NCBI GenBank assembly: GCA_044356865.1
Contig: JBIKVN010000019.1
Coordinates: forward strand, 1 to 22,788
Source of the DNA: JBEIUL01 sp044356865
Lineage (GTDB): Bacteria > Planctomycetota > Phycisphaerae > Phycisphaerales > SM1A02
Direction: 5' to 3'
Length of the DNA: 22,788 nucleotides
The notes under the pieces are model-generated. The model saw only the letters and a list, made by a program, of their open reading frames with translations. It was not told the DNA's origin and did no database searches. A program made the position numbers and the translations under genes. Shown here piece by piece: positions 1 to 8,588 of the stretch (the stretch's first letter is position 1; each line of letters starts with the position of its first letter).

Positions 1-1380
1 ACGATCGCGGCCTGCGTCGGCGGGAAGGACGCCGTCGGAAGCGACCTCGATACGGTCACGGACCGCCTCGACCGGGCCTTCACCCACCCGTGGCTCGGCA
101 CCGCGATCTTCGCGGCGGTGATGTCCGGCCTCTTCCTCACGATCTTCTCGCTCGCGTCGGTCCCGATGGACCTGATCGAAGGCCTCTTCGGCGGCCTCGC
201 CGACGCGGTCCGCGGCTCGCTGCCCCCCGGTCCCGTCGCCGACCTCCTCGCCGACGGCGTGGTCGGCGGCATCGCGGGAACGCTCGTCTTCCTGCCGCAG
301 ATCTGCCTGCTCTTCTTCCTTCTCTCGCTGCTCGAGGACACCGGCTACCTCGCCCGCGCCGCGTTCGTGATGGACCGCATCATGTGTCGCTTCGGGCTTC
401 CCGGACAGGCATTCGTCCCGCTGCTGTCGAGTTGCGCCTGCGCCCTGCCCGGCATCATGAGCGCCCGCCTCATCCCCGACCGCAACGACCGCCTCGCGAC
501 GATCCTCGTCGCGCCGTTCATGAGCTGCACGGCGCGGCTGCCGGTCTACGTCCTGCTCACGAGCCTGCTCTTCGCGGGAAGTCCCGCCCTCGCCGCCCTC
601 GCCTTCGCGGGCTGCTACCTGCTCGGGGCCGCCGCCGCCCTCGGCAGCGCGTTCCTCGCCCGCCGCACGATCCTGCCGGGGAGGTCGCGCCCGATGGTCC
701 TCGAGCTGCCCGGCTACAAGTGGCCTTCGCTGCGCTCGGCCCTGCTCGTCACCGCCGACCGCGCGATCCTCTTCGTGCGAAAGGCCGGCACGGTCATCCT
801 CGCGATCTCGATCGTGATGTGGTGGATGAGCGCCTATCCCCGTTCCGAACCGCCGGCGGAAGCGACGGCGTTGCGGGCCGAGGCCGCGGTCCTCTCCGAC
901 GCGGCCGCCGCCGGGGAACGCCTCTCGCTCGCCGACGCGATCGAGGCCCGCCAGCAGCAGGCGAACTCGTTCGCGGGCACGCTCGGCTCGGCCCTCGAGC
1001 CGGTCTTCCGCCCGCTCGGGCTCGACCGGCAGCTCACCGTCGCGGTCCTCACCTCGTTCCTTGCCCGCGAGGTCTTCGTGAGCACCGTCGCGGTGCTCGT
1101 CGGGGCCGGCCCGGGCGGCGAGGAGGACGAGGCGAATCTCCTCGAGCGGATCCGCAGCGCGACCCGCGACGACGGCTCGCCGCTCGTGACGCCCGCGACC
1201 GCCGCGTCGACGCTCGTCTTCTTCGTGCTTGCGATGCAATGCCTGCCCACGCTCGCGGTGACCCGCCGCGAGACCGGCTCGTGGGGCTGGCCACTGCTGC
1301 AGCTCGGCTGGATGTCGCTCGTGGCGTGGGTCGCCGCGGCGATCGTGCACCTGGCCCTGGTCGCCGGAGGAATCCCGTGA
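1..1380 (+). CDS. feoB: FeoB ferrous iron transporter, C-terminal part (5' end outside window)
   Basis: FeoB carries Fe(II) across the inner membrane; the N-terminal G domain that drives it lies upstream of the window. The frame is open from base 1, and 459 residues are visible, ending at TGA 1378-1380. They hold the two Gate regions and core membrane helices. A conserved Cys-Pro segment (SSCACALPGIM, about residues 137-147) is followed by PFMSCTARLPVY (about 172-183); both are typical of the FeoB permease domain. Several strongly hydrophobic helices follow to the C-terminus. The ATG at 118 is internal: coding continues upstream with a FeoB-like stretch (FTHPWLGTAIF), so this is a window truncation and not a short gene. 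The stop overlaps the GTG start of the next gene by 4 bp, indicating coupling. FeoA is not visible. The identity is firm. Confidence 0.95.
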   Translation, partial: TIAACVGGKDAVGSDLDTVTDRLDRAFTHPWLGTAIFAAVMSGLFLTIFSLASVPMDLIEGLFGGLADAVRGSLPPGPVADLLADGVVGGIAGTLVFLPQICLLFFLLSLLEDTGYLARAAFVMDRIMCRFGLPGQAFVPLLSSCACALPGIMSARLIPDRNDRLATILVAPFMSCTARLPVYVLLTSLLFAGSPALAALAFAGCYLLGAAAALGSAFLARRTILPGRSRPMVLELPGYKWPSLRSALLVTADRAILFVRKAGTVILAISIVMWWMSAYPRSEPPAEATALRAEAAVLSDAAAAGERLSLADAIEARQQQANSFAGTLGSALEPVFRPLGLDRQLTVAVLTSFLAREVFVSTVAVLVGAGPGGEEDEANLLERIRSATRDDGSPLVTPATAASTLVFFVLAMQCLPTLAVTRRETGSWGWPLLQLGWMSLVAWVAAAIVHLALVAGGIP

Positions 1381-1598
1381 GCGAATCCCCAACGATCCCG
1401 CCCATGCCGTGGAACGACTGGCAATTCTGGGTGGTGACCCTCGCCGCGCTGGTCGCGGTCGCGATGGTCCTGAAGCCGCTCCTGCCGTGGGGCGGGTCGC
1501 GCGGCAGGCCCGCAAAACCCTGCTCGAGCTGCCCGAGCGCCGAACCGGCCGCGGCGAAGCGGACGACGCTGACCCTCGGCGGCAAGCGCGTGGGGTAA
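1377..1598 (+). CDS. FeoB-associated Cys-motif membrane peptide
   Basis: A 73-residue protein starting at GTG 1377, whose GTGA overlaps the feoB stop. After a short polar N-terminus (MSESPTIPPMPWNDWQFW) comes one hydrophobic helix (about residues 19-37), then a basic stretch and a CSSC motif (about 51-54), then a basic tail. One membrane helix plus a CxxC tail directly after feoB matches the FeoB-associated Cys-rich family (FeoB_associated). That family is thought to assist iron transport, perhaps by passing on or sensing iron at the cytoplasmic side; the precise role is not settled. Only two Cys are present, fewer than in many relatives. It ends at TAA 1596-1598, 12 bp before the next ATG. 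Confidence 0.8.
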   Translation: MSESPTIPPMPWNDWQFWVVTLAALVAVAMVLKPLLPWGGSRGRPAKPCSSCPSAEPAAAKRTTLTLGGKRVG

Positions 1599-1601
1599 CA
1601 T
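1596..1601 (+). promoter_or_regulatory. Candidate -10 element (TAACAT) close to an ATG
   Basis: TAACAT, a TANNNT-type hexamer in otherwise very GC-rich sequence, ends 9 bp before the ATG of the first binding protein. No Shine-Dalgarno sequence is visible in the gap. The paralogue downstream has TACCAT in an equivalent place. If this is a -10 box, the transcript would start within a few bases of the ATG and be essentially leaderless. No clear -35 box is seen. The TAA here is also the stop codon of the preceding gene. Confidence 0.35.
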
Positions 1602-1610
1602 CGCCACCGC

Positions 1611-3590
1611 ATGGCCGTCCTGCGCAGGCTCTCGCTGGCGTTCCTCATCGTCGCCGCGCTCTCGGCGTTCCTCCTCTGGAGCGACCGTCCCGCCTCACGC
1701 CGCGCCGCGGGCCCCGTGAAGCGGGTAGCCCTCGTGATGCTCGCGTCGGTCCCGACGATGGAGGCCGCCGCGCGGGGCGTCCTCGACGGCCTCGCCGAGG
1801 GCGGCTTCACCGTCGGCGACAACCTCGCGATCGAGCAAAGCCACGCCGAGGGCGACCTCGCGACCCTGAACCAGATCGCGGCGCTGGTGACCTCGGGTGA
1901 CGCCGATCTCGTGGTCACGCTCAGCACGCCCGCGGCGCAGGTGCTGCACCGCAACAACCGCAGCCGGAAGCCGCATGTCTACGGCGTCGTCGCCGACCCG
2001 CCCTCGGCCGGGCTCGACATCGATCCCGACGACCTCGCCGACCATCCCGAATGGAGCACCGGCCTCGGCACGCGACTGCCGATCGAGGACCTCTTCGCGA
2101 TGGTCCGCACCGCGGCGCCCGGCCTCCGCACGCTCGGGGTCGCGTGGAACCCTTCCGAGAAGAACGCCGAGATCTTCCTCGCCGAAGGAAAGCGGGCCGC
2201 GGAAGCCCTGGGATTCACGCTCATCGACGCGAACGCCGCATCGAGCGCCGACGTCCGCACCGCGGTCGATAGCCTCGTCGCCCGCGGCGCCGAGGCGATC
2301 TGGGTGCTGCCCGACGCCACCACCGTCAGCGCGATCTCCGCGATCGGGCAGGGAACGCAGCTCGGCGGCGTGCCGATCGTCTCGAGCGTGCCCGGTCTCG
2401 AGGAGCACGGGGTGGCCCTCGCCCTCGGCGGCGACTACCGCGAGCTCGGCCGCGAGACCGGGCGGCTGGCGGCGCGGGTGCTGGCCGGCGAGGACACCGC
2501 CGACATCCCGGTCGGGTGGTCGAAGCCGACCCTGCTCTCGCTCAACCTCGCGGCCTTTCCCGAGGGCTGGACCGTCGATCCCGCGTGGGAACGCGACGCC
2601 GACACGCTCGTCGCCCGCGATGGCTCGACGGTGCGGGCGGCGGCCGACGAGCCGGAGACGGCACTCGCGACGGTCCGCCCCCGCTCGGGCCGCGTCGCGA
2701 CCATCCGTGTCGTGACTTGGGCCGACACCCCGCTCAGCGAGGAGTCCATCCGCGGCGTGAAGCTCGGCCTCGAGGCCGCGGGGCTCGTCGACGGCACGAC
2801 CGCCGACATCGAGGTGCAGTCGGCCCAGCTCGACGCCGCGACCCTCAACACGATCGTCGCCGACTGCGAAAGCCGCCCGCCCGACGCGATCGTCGCGATC
2901 ACCACGCCCGCCCTGCAGGCGGTGATCGCGAAGGTCAAGCGGACGCCGGTCGTCTTCACCGGCATCGCGAGCCCGATCCTCGCCGGCGCCGGCACCTCGA
3001 AGACCGACCACCTGCCGAACGTGACCGGCGTCTCGAGCGAGATCGATGTCGACCGGATGGCCCGGCTCGTGCGCACGATCCTGCCGCAGGCGAAGACGGT
3101 CGCGACGGTCATGAACCCGAGCGAGGTCAATTCCGTCTACCACCGCGACCTCCTGGTCGAGGCGATGCGGAAGGTCGGCATCGAGGTCCGCTCGTTCGCG
3201 GCCGACCGCCCCGCCGACGTCTCGGTCGCGGCCGATGCGATGGCCAGTTCCGGGATCGACGCGATCGTCCAGATCTCCGACGCCCTGAGCGCGAGCAGCT
3301 TCCCGGCGATCGCGACCGCCGCCCGCCGCGCCCACCTCCCGCTCTTCTCGTTCCTCTCCGACCACGCCCGAAAGGGCTCGACCCTCGTGGTGAGCCGCGA
3401 CTACGTCGATCTCGGCCAGCAGGCCGCGGCGGTCGTGGTGCGGATCCTCGACGGGGCGGATCCGGCGACGATCCCCTTCCAGGACCCGGTCGGCTCGCGG
3501 CTCCTCCTGAACGAGGCGACCGCCCGGACCCTCGGCCTCACGATCCCGGAGTCGATCCTGCGCGAGACCGACGAGCGGATCGCCGAGTGA
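1611..3590 (+). CDS. ABC transporter substrate-binding protein with two ABC_sub_bind modules (copy 1)
   Basis: This is a 659-residue extracytoplasmic binding protein. A basic start (MAVLRRL) and a hydrophobic segment (residues 8-22, ending LLWSD) form an uncleaved anchor or signal peptide; no lipobox is seen. Two periplasmic-binding modules of the ABC_sub_bind family (PF04392, the family of TrpX-type proteins) follow, at about 38-325 and 362-655. Each shows the same landmarks: a TPA(L/A)Q element, a WNPSEKNAE or MNPSEVNS element, and a segment ending with a glycine-rich D-x-x-x-L-G pattern. Single-module members are usually about 320-340 residues, so this is a tandem fusion. Ligand unknown: family members bind amino acids or other small molecules. 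The next gene is a full-length paralogue, and the permease and ATPase lie about 3.3 kb downstream. Confidence 0.88.
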   Translation: MAVLRRLSLAFLIVAALSAFLLWSDRPASRRAAGPVKRVALVMLASVPTMEAAARGVLDGLAEGGFTVGDNLAIEQSHAEGDLATLNQIAALVTSGDADLVVTLSTPAAQVLHRNNRSRKPHVYGVVADPPSAGLDIDPDDLADHPEWSTGLGTRLPIEDLFAMVRTAAPGLRTLGVAWNPSEKNAEIFLAEGKRAAEALGFTLIDANAASSADVRTAVDSLVARGAEAIWVLPDATTVSAISAIGQGTQLGGVPIVSSVPGLEEHGVALALGGDYRELGRETGRLAARVLAGEDTADIPVGWSKPTLLSLNLAAFPEGWTVDPAWERDADTLVARDGSTVRAAADEPETALATVRPRSGRVATIRVVTWADTPLSEESIRGVKLGLEAAGLVDGTTADIEVQSAQLDAATLNTIVADCESRPPDAIVAITTPALQAVIAKVKRTPVVFTGIASPILAGAGTSKTDHLPNVTGVSSEIDVDRMARLVRTILPQAKTVATVMNPSEVNSVYHRDLLVEAMRKVGIEVRSFAADRPADVSVAADAMASSGIDAIVQISDALSASSFPAIATAARRAHLPLFSFLSDHARKGSTLVVSRDYVDLGQQAAAVVVRILDGADPATIPFQDPVGSRLLLNEATARTLGLTIPESILRETDERIAE

Positions 3591-3613
3591 ATCCGGCCCG
3601 GACGCCCCGCCGG

Positions 3614-3619
3614 TACCAT
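3614..3619 (+). promoter_or_regulatory. Candidate -10 element (TACCAT) upstream of the second binding protein
   Basis: TACCAT ends 11 bp before the ATG at 3631, in the 40-bp gap between the two binding-protein genes. No ribosome binding site is visible between it and the ATG. Its placement mirrors the TAACAT before the first copy, so it may have been duplicated together with the gene. Function is inferred only from position and composition. Confidence 0.3.
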
Positions 3620-3630
3620 CCCCGGGCCCC

Positions 3631-5604
3631 ATGGCCGTTCTCCGGCGCCTCGCCCTCGCACTGCTCATCGTTGCCGCCCTGTCGGCGGTCCTCCTCTGGA
3701 CCGACCGGCCGGCGTCGCGTGGCGGCGGCGGCCAGCGGAAGATCGTCGCGGTCGTGATCCACTCGTCGATCCAGGCGATGCTCGACGGTCGCGACGGGGC
3801 GATCGAGCAGCTCGCGGCCCGCGGATGGCGGGAAGGCGAGAACCTCGAGATCCGCCGCAGCAACGCCGAGGGCGACCTCGCGGTCCTCGGGCAGATCGCG
3901 GCGCAGATCGCCTCGGGCGACGCCGACCTCCTCATGACCTTCTCGACGCCCGCGGTGCAGTCGGTCTTCCGGGCCAACCGCGAGCGGAAGCCGCATGTCT
4001 TCGGGCTCGTGGCCGACCCGCTCTCGGCGGGGCTCGACATCGACGCGAACGACCTCGCGAAGCATCCCGGCTGGATCACCGGCATCGGCACGCGACCGCC
4101 CATCGAGCGGCTCTTCGCGATGGTCAAGCAGGCCTCGCCCGGCCTCAAGCGGCTCGGCACGATCTGGAACCCCGCCGAGAAGAACGCGGAGGTCATGTTC
4201 AAGGCGGGCCAGAAGGTCGCCGCGGACGCCGGGCTCGAGCTGCTTGACGCGAACGCGAGCTCGTCGGCCGACGTCCGCACCGCCGCCGACAGCCTGGTCG
4301 CCCGCGGCGTCGAGGCGATCTGGGTGCTGCCCGACCTGACGGTGCTGAACGCGATCTCGTCGGTCGTCGCCGCGGGCTCGCGGCACGGCGTGCCGGTCGT
4401 GTCGAGCATTCCCGGCGGCGAACCGCAGGGCGTGGCCCTGTCGCTCGGGGCCGACTACGTCGCCCTCGGCCGCGAGACCGGCGAGATCGCCGCAAGGGTC
4501 CTGTCGGGCACGAGCCCGGGCGAGATCCCGGTCTCGTTCCGCGCCCCCGAGGTCCTCGGGCTGAGTCTCGAGACTTTTCCGCAAGACTGGACGCTCGATC
4601 CGGCGTGGGAGCGCGACGCGCAGGAACTCGTCGGCCGCGACGGGAAACTCGTGCGGACGATGCCGAACGCGCCACCGTCCGTGCCGGTGCGGCCCGCCGG
4701 CAAGATCCCGACGGTGCGCATCGCGACCTGGGCCGACACGCCGGTCACCGAGGATTCGATCCGCGGCGTGCACGAGGGCCTCCGCGAGGCCGGACTCGAG
4801 GAGGGGAAGACCGTACTCGTCGACCTCAAGTCGGCCCAGCTCGACGTCGGGACCCTCAACTCGATCATGGCCGACAGCGCGGACCGTCCGCCCGACGTGC
4901 TCGTCACGATCACCACGCCCGCCCTGCAGGCGGCGATCGCCCGGCTCGACTCGACGCCGATCGTCTTCACCGCGATCGCGAGCCCGATCCAGGCCGGAGC
5001 CGGCACCTCGAGGACCGACCACCTGCCGAACGTGACCGGGATCTCGAGCGAGCTCGACGCGCCGCGCATGGCCGCCGTCGTTCGGAAGGTCCTGCCGCAG
5101 GCCAAGGCGGTCGCGACGATCGTGAACCCGAGCGAGGTGAACTCGACGTACTTCCGCGACCTGCTCGCCGAGGCGATGGGCAAGGTCGGGATCGAGGTGC
5201 GGTCGTTCGCCGCCGACCGGCCGGCCGACGTCTCGGTCGCGGCCGACACCATGGCCAGCTCGGGCATCGACGCGATCGTGCAGATCTCGGACAGCCTCAG
5301 CGGCAGCGCGTTCCCGGCCATCGCGGCGGCGGCGAAGCGGGCGAACGTGCCGCTCTTCGGGTTCAACTCCGACCAGGCCGAGCGAGGTTGCGTGCTGGTC
5401 GTCGCCCGTGACTTCATCGACATGGGCCGCGAGGCGGGAAAGCTCGCCAAGCGGATCCTCGACGGGGCCGACCCGGCGACGATCCCCTTCCAGGAACCGA
5501 TCGGCTCGCGGCTCATCGTGAACGAGGAGGTCGCGAAGGCGCTCGGCATCACCATCCCGGCCGAGGTCCTTTCCGAGGCCGACCGGAGGATTCCGACGCC
5601 ATGA
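3631..5604 (+). CDS. ABC transporter substrate-binding protein with two ABC_sub_bind modules (copy 2)
   Basis: A 657-residue paralogue of the preceding gene along its whole length. It has the same MAVLRRL start, hydrophobic anchor (residues 8-22) and two ABC_sub_bind-like modules at about 38-325 and 355-650. The second modules of the two copies are strikingly alike (for example both carry VGIEVRSFAADRPADVSVAAD), while the first modules differ more. This suggests recent duplication, gene conversion, or stronger constraint on module 2. The ATG at 3631 is in the same context as in copy 1. The stop overlaps the start of the STAS gene (ATGA at 5601-5604), so translation is probably coupled. It presumably feeds the permease/ATPase encoded downstream. 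The ligand cannot be told from sequence. Confidence 0.88.
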   Translation: MAVLRRLALALLIVAALSAVLLWTDRPASRGGGGQRKIVAVVIHSSIQAMLDGRDGAIEQLAARGWREGENLEIRRSNAEGDLAVLGQIAAQIASGDADLLMTFSTPAVQSVFRANRERKPHVFGLVADPLSAGLDIDANDLAKHPGWITGIGTRPPIERLFAMVKQASPGLKRLGTIWNPAEKNAEVMFKAGQKVAADAGLELLDANASSSADVRTAADSLVARGVEAIWVLPDLTVLNAISSVVAAGSRHGVPVVSSIPGGEPQGVALSLGADYVALGRETGEIAARVLSGTSPGEIPVSFRAPEVLGLSLETFPQDWTLDPAWERDAQELVGRDGKLVRTMPNAPPSVPVRPAGKIPTVRIATWADTPVTEDSIRGVHEGLREAGLEEGKTVLVDLKSAQLDVGTLNSIMADSADRPPDVLVTITTPALQAAIARLDSTPIVFTAIASPIQAGAGTSRTDHLPNVTGISSELDAPRMAAVVRKVLPQAKAVATIVNPSEVNSTYFRDLLAEAMGKVGIEVRSFAADRPADVSVAADTMASSGIDAIVQISDSLSGSAFPAIAAAAKRANVPLFGFNSDQAERGCVLVVARDFIDMGREAGKLAKRILDGADPATIPFQEPIGSRLIVNEEVAKALGITIPAEVLSEADRRIPTP

Positions 5605-6854
5605 ACCCGAACCCAGATCTTGGCGGCGCGGGCAGCGAGCCGACGCTCGAGGCCCGACGCGAGGGCGTACGGGCGATCGTCATCCTGCGCGGCCGCGTCG
5701 ACAGCTCGGCGGCGGATCCGCTGGTCACGGCAGTGTGCGACGCCCTCCGCGAGGGGCCCGAGGAACTGTCGCTCGAGCTTGCCGAGGTCACCTTCGTCTC
5801 GAGCGCCGGCATCGGCGGCATCCTGCGGAGCCACTCCGAGGCGAAGCGGGCGGGCGTGCGGTTCCGCGTGACGAGCATCTCCGAGGCGGCCCGCGGCGTC
5901 TTCCGGCTCGCCCGCATCGAGCAGATGCTGCTCGGGCCGGCGGGATCGTCGCCGACCGCCGCGCCGCCGGCACCCGCCGCGGCGGCCGCCCGGACCGTGA
6001 GCTACGACGCCTGGAAGGGCCGCTTCCGCCCGCTCGACCCGCGGGCGACGGCGACGGTGCGGGCCCTCGCGAACGAGTCGGTGCTGCTCGGGGCCCGCGA
6101 TCTCGCGATCGGGGTGGGCTGCCTCGGCGACGCGACGCAGCTGGCCGAGGTGCCGCGGCGCGGCGGCGAGATGATCGCGGTCGGCGCGGCGGCGGCGAAC
6201 CTGCCCACCGACACCGACCTGATCGACTATCTCGCGGCGCACGGCGGCGCGGGCTGCCCGGTGTCGTTCGGCGACGGGCTCGCGGTGCACGGCCCGATGC
6301 GGTGGGCGATCGACCTGACCGAGGTTCGGCACTCGGGCGTCGGCCTCTCGAGCCTCGCCCTCGAGTGCCTCGACCTGTGCGGAAGCGACGCGGTCGCGAT
6401 CGTGGTCGCCGCCGAGGCCGCCGGCGTGGTCGGGGCGTACCTGCGGACCCCGCCCGGCGCGGGCGAAGCGTCGATCCGCAACCGGCTCGCGTTCACGAGC
6501 GAGCCGCTGCACGAGGGTGACACGGTGGCGATCGCGGGCGTCGTGGTGCGGGAGGCTCCCGACCGCGCCAGCGCCTCGTCGTCGACCCGCTCCGGACACG
6601 ACCCCCGGACCGTTTCGCTCCGCCCGCTCGGGGAGGGCGTCCGCGGCCATCTCCACGCGCTCGCGGTGTCGTACCGTCCGATCCCGATCGAGCCGGGCGA
6701 TCCCGCCCCGCTCGTCGGGGCCCTCATCGCCGAGCAGCGTCCGCTCGGGCTCTACCACCTGGTGAACGATGACCGCTCGGGCGGCGCGGGCGAGACGCGG
6801 GTCCGCCGCGGCACGGTCTTCTGCGTCCCGCTCGCGAACGGAGGCTCCGCGTGA
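5601..6854 (+). CDS. STAS-domain protein with large unrecognised C-terminal region
   Basis: A 417-residue cytoplasmic-looking protein with no signal peptide or membrane helix. Residues about 15-112 form a STAS (anti-sigma-factor-antagonist-like) domain: a VDSSAADPL segment, then the core turn FVSSAGIGGIL (65-75). In classical phosphorylatable STAS proteins this turn reads D-S-S-G; here it reads S-S-A-G, so a phospho-switch is doubtful. An Ala/Pro linker (about 115-130) leads to roughly 285 residues I do not recognise, rich in short hydrophobic strands with no catalytic motif I can name. It overlaps the binding-protein gene by 4 bp and the permease gene by 4 bp (GTGA), so it belongs to the transporter operon. 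By analogy with MlaB, a STAS protein that binds its ABC ATPase, it may regulate or assemble the transporter; that is inference. Confidence 0.75.
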   Translation: MNPNPDLGGAGSEPTLEARREGVRAIVILRGRVDSSAADPLVTAVCDALREGPEELSLELAEVTFVSSAGIGGILRSHSEAKRAGVRFRVTSISEAARGVFRLARIEQMLLGPAGSSPTAAPPAPAAAAARTVSYDAWKGRFRPLDPRATATVRALANESVLLGARDLAIGVGCLGDATQLAEVPRRGGEMIAVGAAAANLPTDTDLIDYLAAHGGAGCPVSFGDGLAVHGPMRWAIDLTEVRHSGVGLSSLALECLDLCGSDAVAIVVAAEAAGVVGAYLRTPPGAGEASIRNRLAFTSEPLHEGDTVAIAGVVVREAPDRASASSSTRSGHDPRTVSLRPLGEGVRGHLHALAVSYRPIPIEPGDPAPLVGALIAEQRPLGLYHLVNDDRSGGAGETRVRRGTVFCVPLANGGSA

Positions 6855-7783
6855 CCCTGCTCGTCGCCACGATCGCGATCGGCCTCGTCCTCGCGACGCT
6901 CGCCCTCGGCAGCTACCTGTCCTTTCGCGTGCTCAACATGCCAGACGTCACCGTCGACGGGTCGCTGCCGCTCGGCGCCGCGACGGCGGCCGCGTTGATC
7001 ATGAGCGGCCACGATCCCTTCGTCGCGACGGCCGCAGGATTCCTCGCGGGGGCGATCGCGGGGGCGACGACCGCGCTGCTCCACATGAAGCTCGCGATCG
7101 ACGCCCTGCTTGCCGGCATCCTCGTGATGACCGGGCTTTACTCGGTGAACCTGAGGGTGATGGGCAAGAGCAACGTCGCCCTCTCGGGCGAGCCGTCGGT
7201 CTTCGACCCGCTCGCGGGCCTCTTCGAGCGACTGAACGGCGGCCCGCGGGCCGCGATCGGCCAGTGGACGGTCGGTACCGAGGATCTTGCGGCCCTCGCG
7301 ACCGCGGGCATCTTCGTCGTCGTGGTGACGGTCGCGATCTGGTGGCTGCTGCGGACCGAGTTCGGCGGCCTGCTGCGGGCGACCGGCGAGAACCAGCGGA
7401 TGGTGAAAGCCCTCGGCGGGAACGTCGGCGTGACGGTCGGCATCGGGCTGGCCCTCTCGAACGGGCTCGCGGGCCTGTCCGGGGCGCTCCTCGCCCAGAT
7501 GCAGGGATTCGCCGACGCCCAGATGGGCATCGGGATGATCGTGGTCGGCCTCGCGAGCGTGATCATGGGCCTGACGCTCGTGGGCGAGGCCTCGATCGGG
7601 GTCGCCCTCATCGGGGTGACGCTCGGTTCGATCATCTTCCGACTGCTCGTGGCCCTTGCCCTGCGGGCGGGCCTCGAGGCCAACGACCTGAAGCTCATCA
7701 CCGCCGTCTTCGTGCTTGTCGCGATCGCGCTGCCGAAACTCATCGGGAAGGGCCATGCCCGGGGGGAGGCCCGCCGTGCTTGA
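6851..7783 (+). CDS. ABC transporter permease (BPD_transp_2 type)
   Basis: A 310-residue integral membrane protein starting at GTG 6851, which overlaps the upstream stop (GTGA). About eight to nine hydrophobic helices are visible. The N-terminal part has LGSYLSFRVLNMPDVTVDGS, typical of the permeases that pair with ABC_sub_bind binding proteins (the TrpY-like / branched-chain amino acid permease superfamily). The later segment RATGENQRMVKALGGNVG fits the cytoplasmic coupling loop that contacts the ATPase. Length is normal for the family. It is the only permease gene here, so the transporter is probably a homodimer in the membrane. It ends at TGA 7781-7783, inside the start of the ATPase gene. 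Confidence 0.9.
   Translation: MTLLVATIAIGLVLATLALGSYLSFRVLNMPDVTVDGSLPLGAATAAALIMSGHDPFVATAAGFLAGAIAGATTALLHMKLAIDALLAGILVMTGLYSVNLRVMGKSNVALSGEPSVFDPLAGLFERLNGGPRAAIGQWTVGTEDLAALATAGIFVVVVTVAIWWLLRTEFGGLLRATGENQRMVKALGGNVGVTVGIGLALSNGLAGLSGALLAQMQGFADAQMGIGMIVVGLASVIMGLTLVGEASIGVALIGVTLGSIIFRLLVALALRAGLEANDLKLITAVFVLVAIALPKLIGKGHARGEARRA
7764..7769 (+). promoter_or_regulatory. Shine-Dalgarno sequence of the ATPase gene
   Basis: The purine run GGGGGGAGG (7761-7769) includes GGGAGG and ends 6 bp before GTG 7776. It lies downstream of the earlier in-frame ATG at 7755. It therefore supports GTG 7776 as the real start, with 8 bp of overlap with the permease gene. Confidence 0.5.
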
Positions 7784-8588
7784 GATCGAGGGACTCCGCA
7801 AGACCTTCAACCCCGGGACGCACGAGGAGGTGCGGGCCCTCGACGGCGTGACGCTCACGCTCGAGAGGGGCTCGTTCACCGTGGTGATCGGGACCAACGG
7901 CAGCGGCAAGACGACGCTGCTCAACGCGGTCGCCGGCAGTTTTCGGCCCGATGCGGGACGGATCCGCCTCGACGGGACGGACATCACGCGGTGGGCCGAG
8001 CACTCGCGGGCCACGATGATCGGGCGGGTCTTCCAGGACCCGTACGCGGGCACGGCGCCGCGGCTGACGGTGTGGGAGAACCTGGCGCTCGCGTCGCGCC
8101 GCGGGCTCGTCCGGCGGCCGATCCCGCTGCTGCGCAGCCGCGACCGGGCGGGTTTCCGGGCAGCGCTGGCGAGGATCGGCCTCGGGCTCGAGGATCGGCT
8201 CGATGCGCCGATCGGGCTGCTTTCGGGCGGACAGCGGCAGGCGATCACGCTGGTGATGGCCTGCCTGCGGGCGCCGCAGCTGCTGCTGCTCGACGAGCAC
8301 ACCGCGGCGCTCGACCCGCGGAGCGCCCGGCAGGTGATCCTGCTCACCACCGAGCTCATCGGCGAGCGAAACCTCACGACGATGATGGTCACCCACTCGA
8401 TGCAGCAGGCCGCCGACTGCGGCCACCGGCTCATCGCGATGCACCGCGGGAAGCCGTATCTCGACGTGCAGGGCGCTGCGAAGGCCGCGTGGGGTCCCGC
8501 GCGGCTGCAGGAGCTCTTCTCGCGGATGCGGCGCGACGACCAGATGGACGCCTCGACGGAGCGGCTGCTGGCCGATCGCTATGCGTGA
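7776..8588 (+). CDS. ABC transporter ATP-binding protein
   Basis: The ATPase that drives the transporter, 270 residues from GTG 7776. All canonical motifs are present: Walker A GTNGSGKT (39-46), a Q-loop in RVFQDPY, the signature LSGGQRQ, Walker B LLLLDEH and the switch His in MMVTHSM. The signature and Walker B match ATPases that pair with ABC_sub_bind systems. I chose GTG 7776 because a strong Shine-Dalgarno lies just before it and the protein then begins MLEIEGLRKTF, as family members do; ATG 7755 or 7716 would only add a low-complexity basic extension. The gene overlaps the permease by 8 bp and the next lipoprotein gene by 8 bp. Confidence 0.92.
   Translation: MLEIEGLRKTFNPGTHEEVRALDGVTLTLERGSFTVVIGTNGSGKTTLLNAVAGSFRPDAGRIRLDGTDITRWAEHSRATMIGRVFQDPYAGTAPRLTVWENLALASRRGLVRRPIPLLRSRDRAGFRAALARIGLGLEDRLDAPIGLLSGGQRQAITLVMACLRAPQLLLLDEHTAALDPRSARQVILLTTELIGERNLTTMMVTHSMQQAADCGHRLIAMHRGKPYLDVQGAAKAAWGPARLQELFSRMRRDDQMDASTERLLADRYA

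Noticed and set aside
402..411. CGGACAGGCA in feoB as a repeat copy
   Set aside because: It codes for conserved FeoB residues (P-G-Q-A-F), lacks the leading TGG and the ACCTC tail, and is best explained by chance.
1695..4409. 904-residue open frame on the minus strand
   Set aside because: It lies opposite two clear binding-protein genes. It is an artefact of high GC codon use, with Arg/Asp/Gly-rich low-information sequence and no domain.
1611..8588. Naming the transporter as a tryptophan (TrpXYZ) system
   Set aside because: The family fits, but ligand specificity cannot be read from sequence, and no T-box or trp-related leader is visible.
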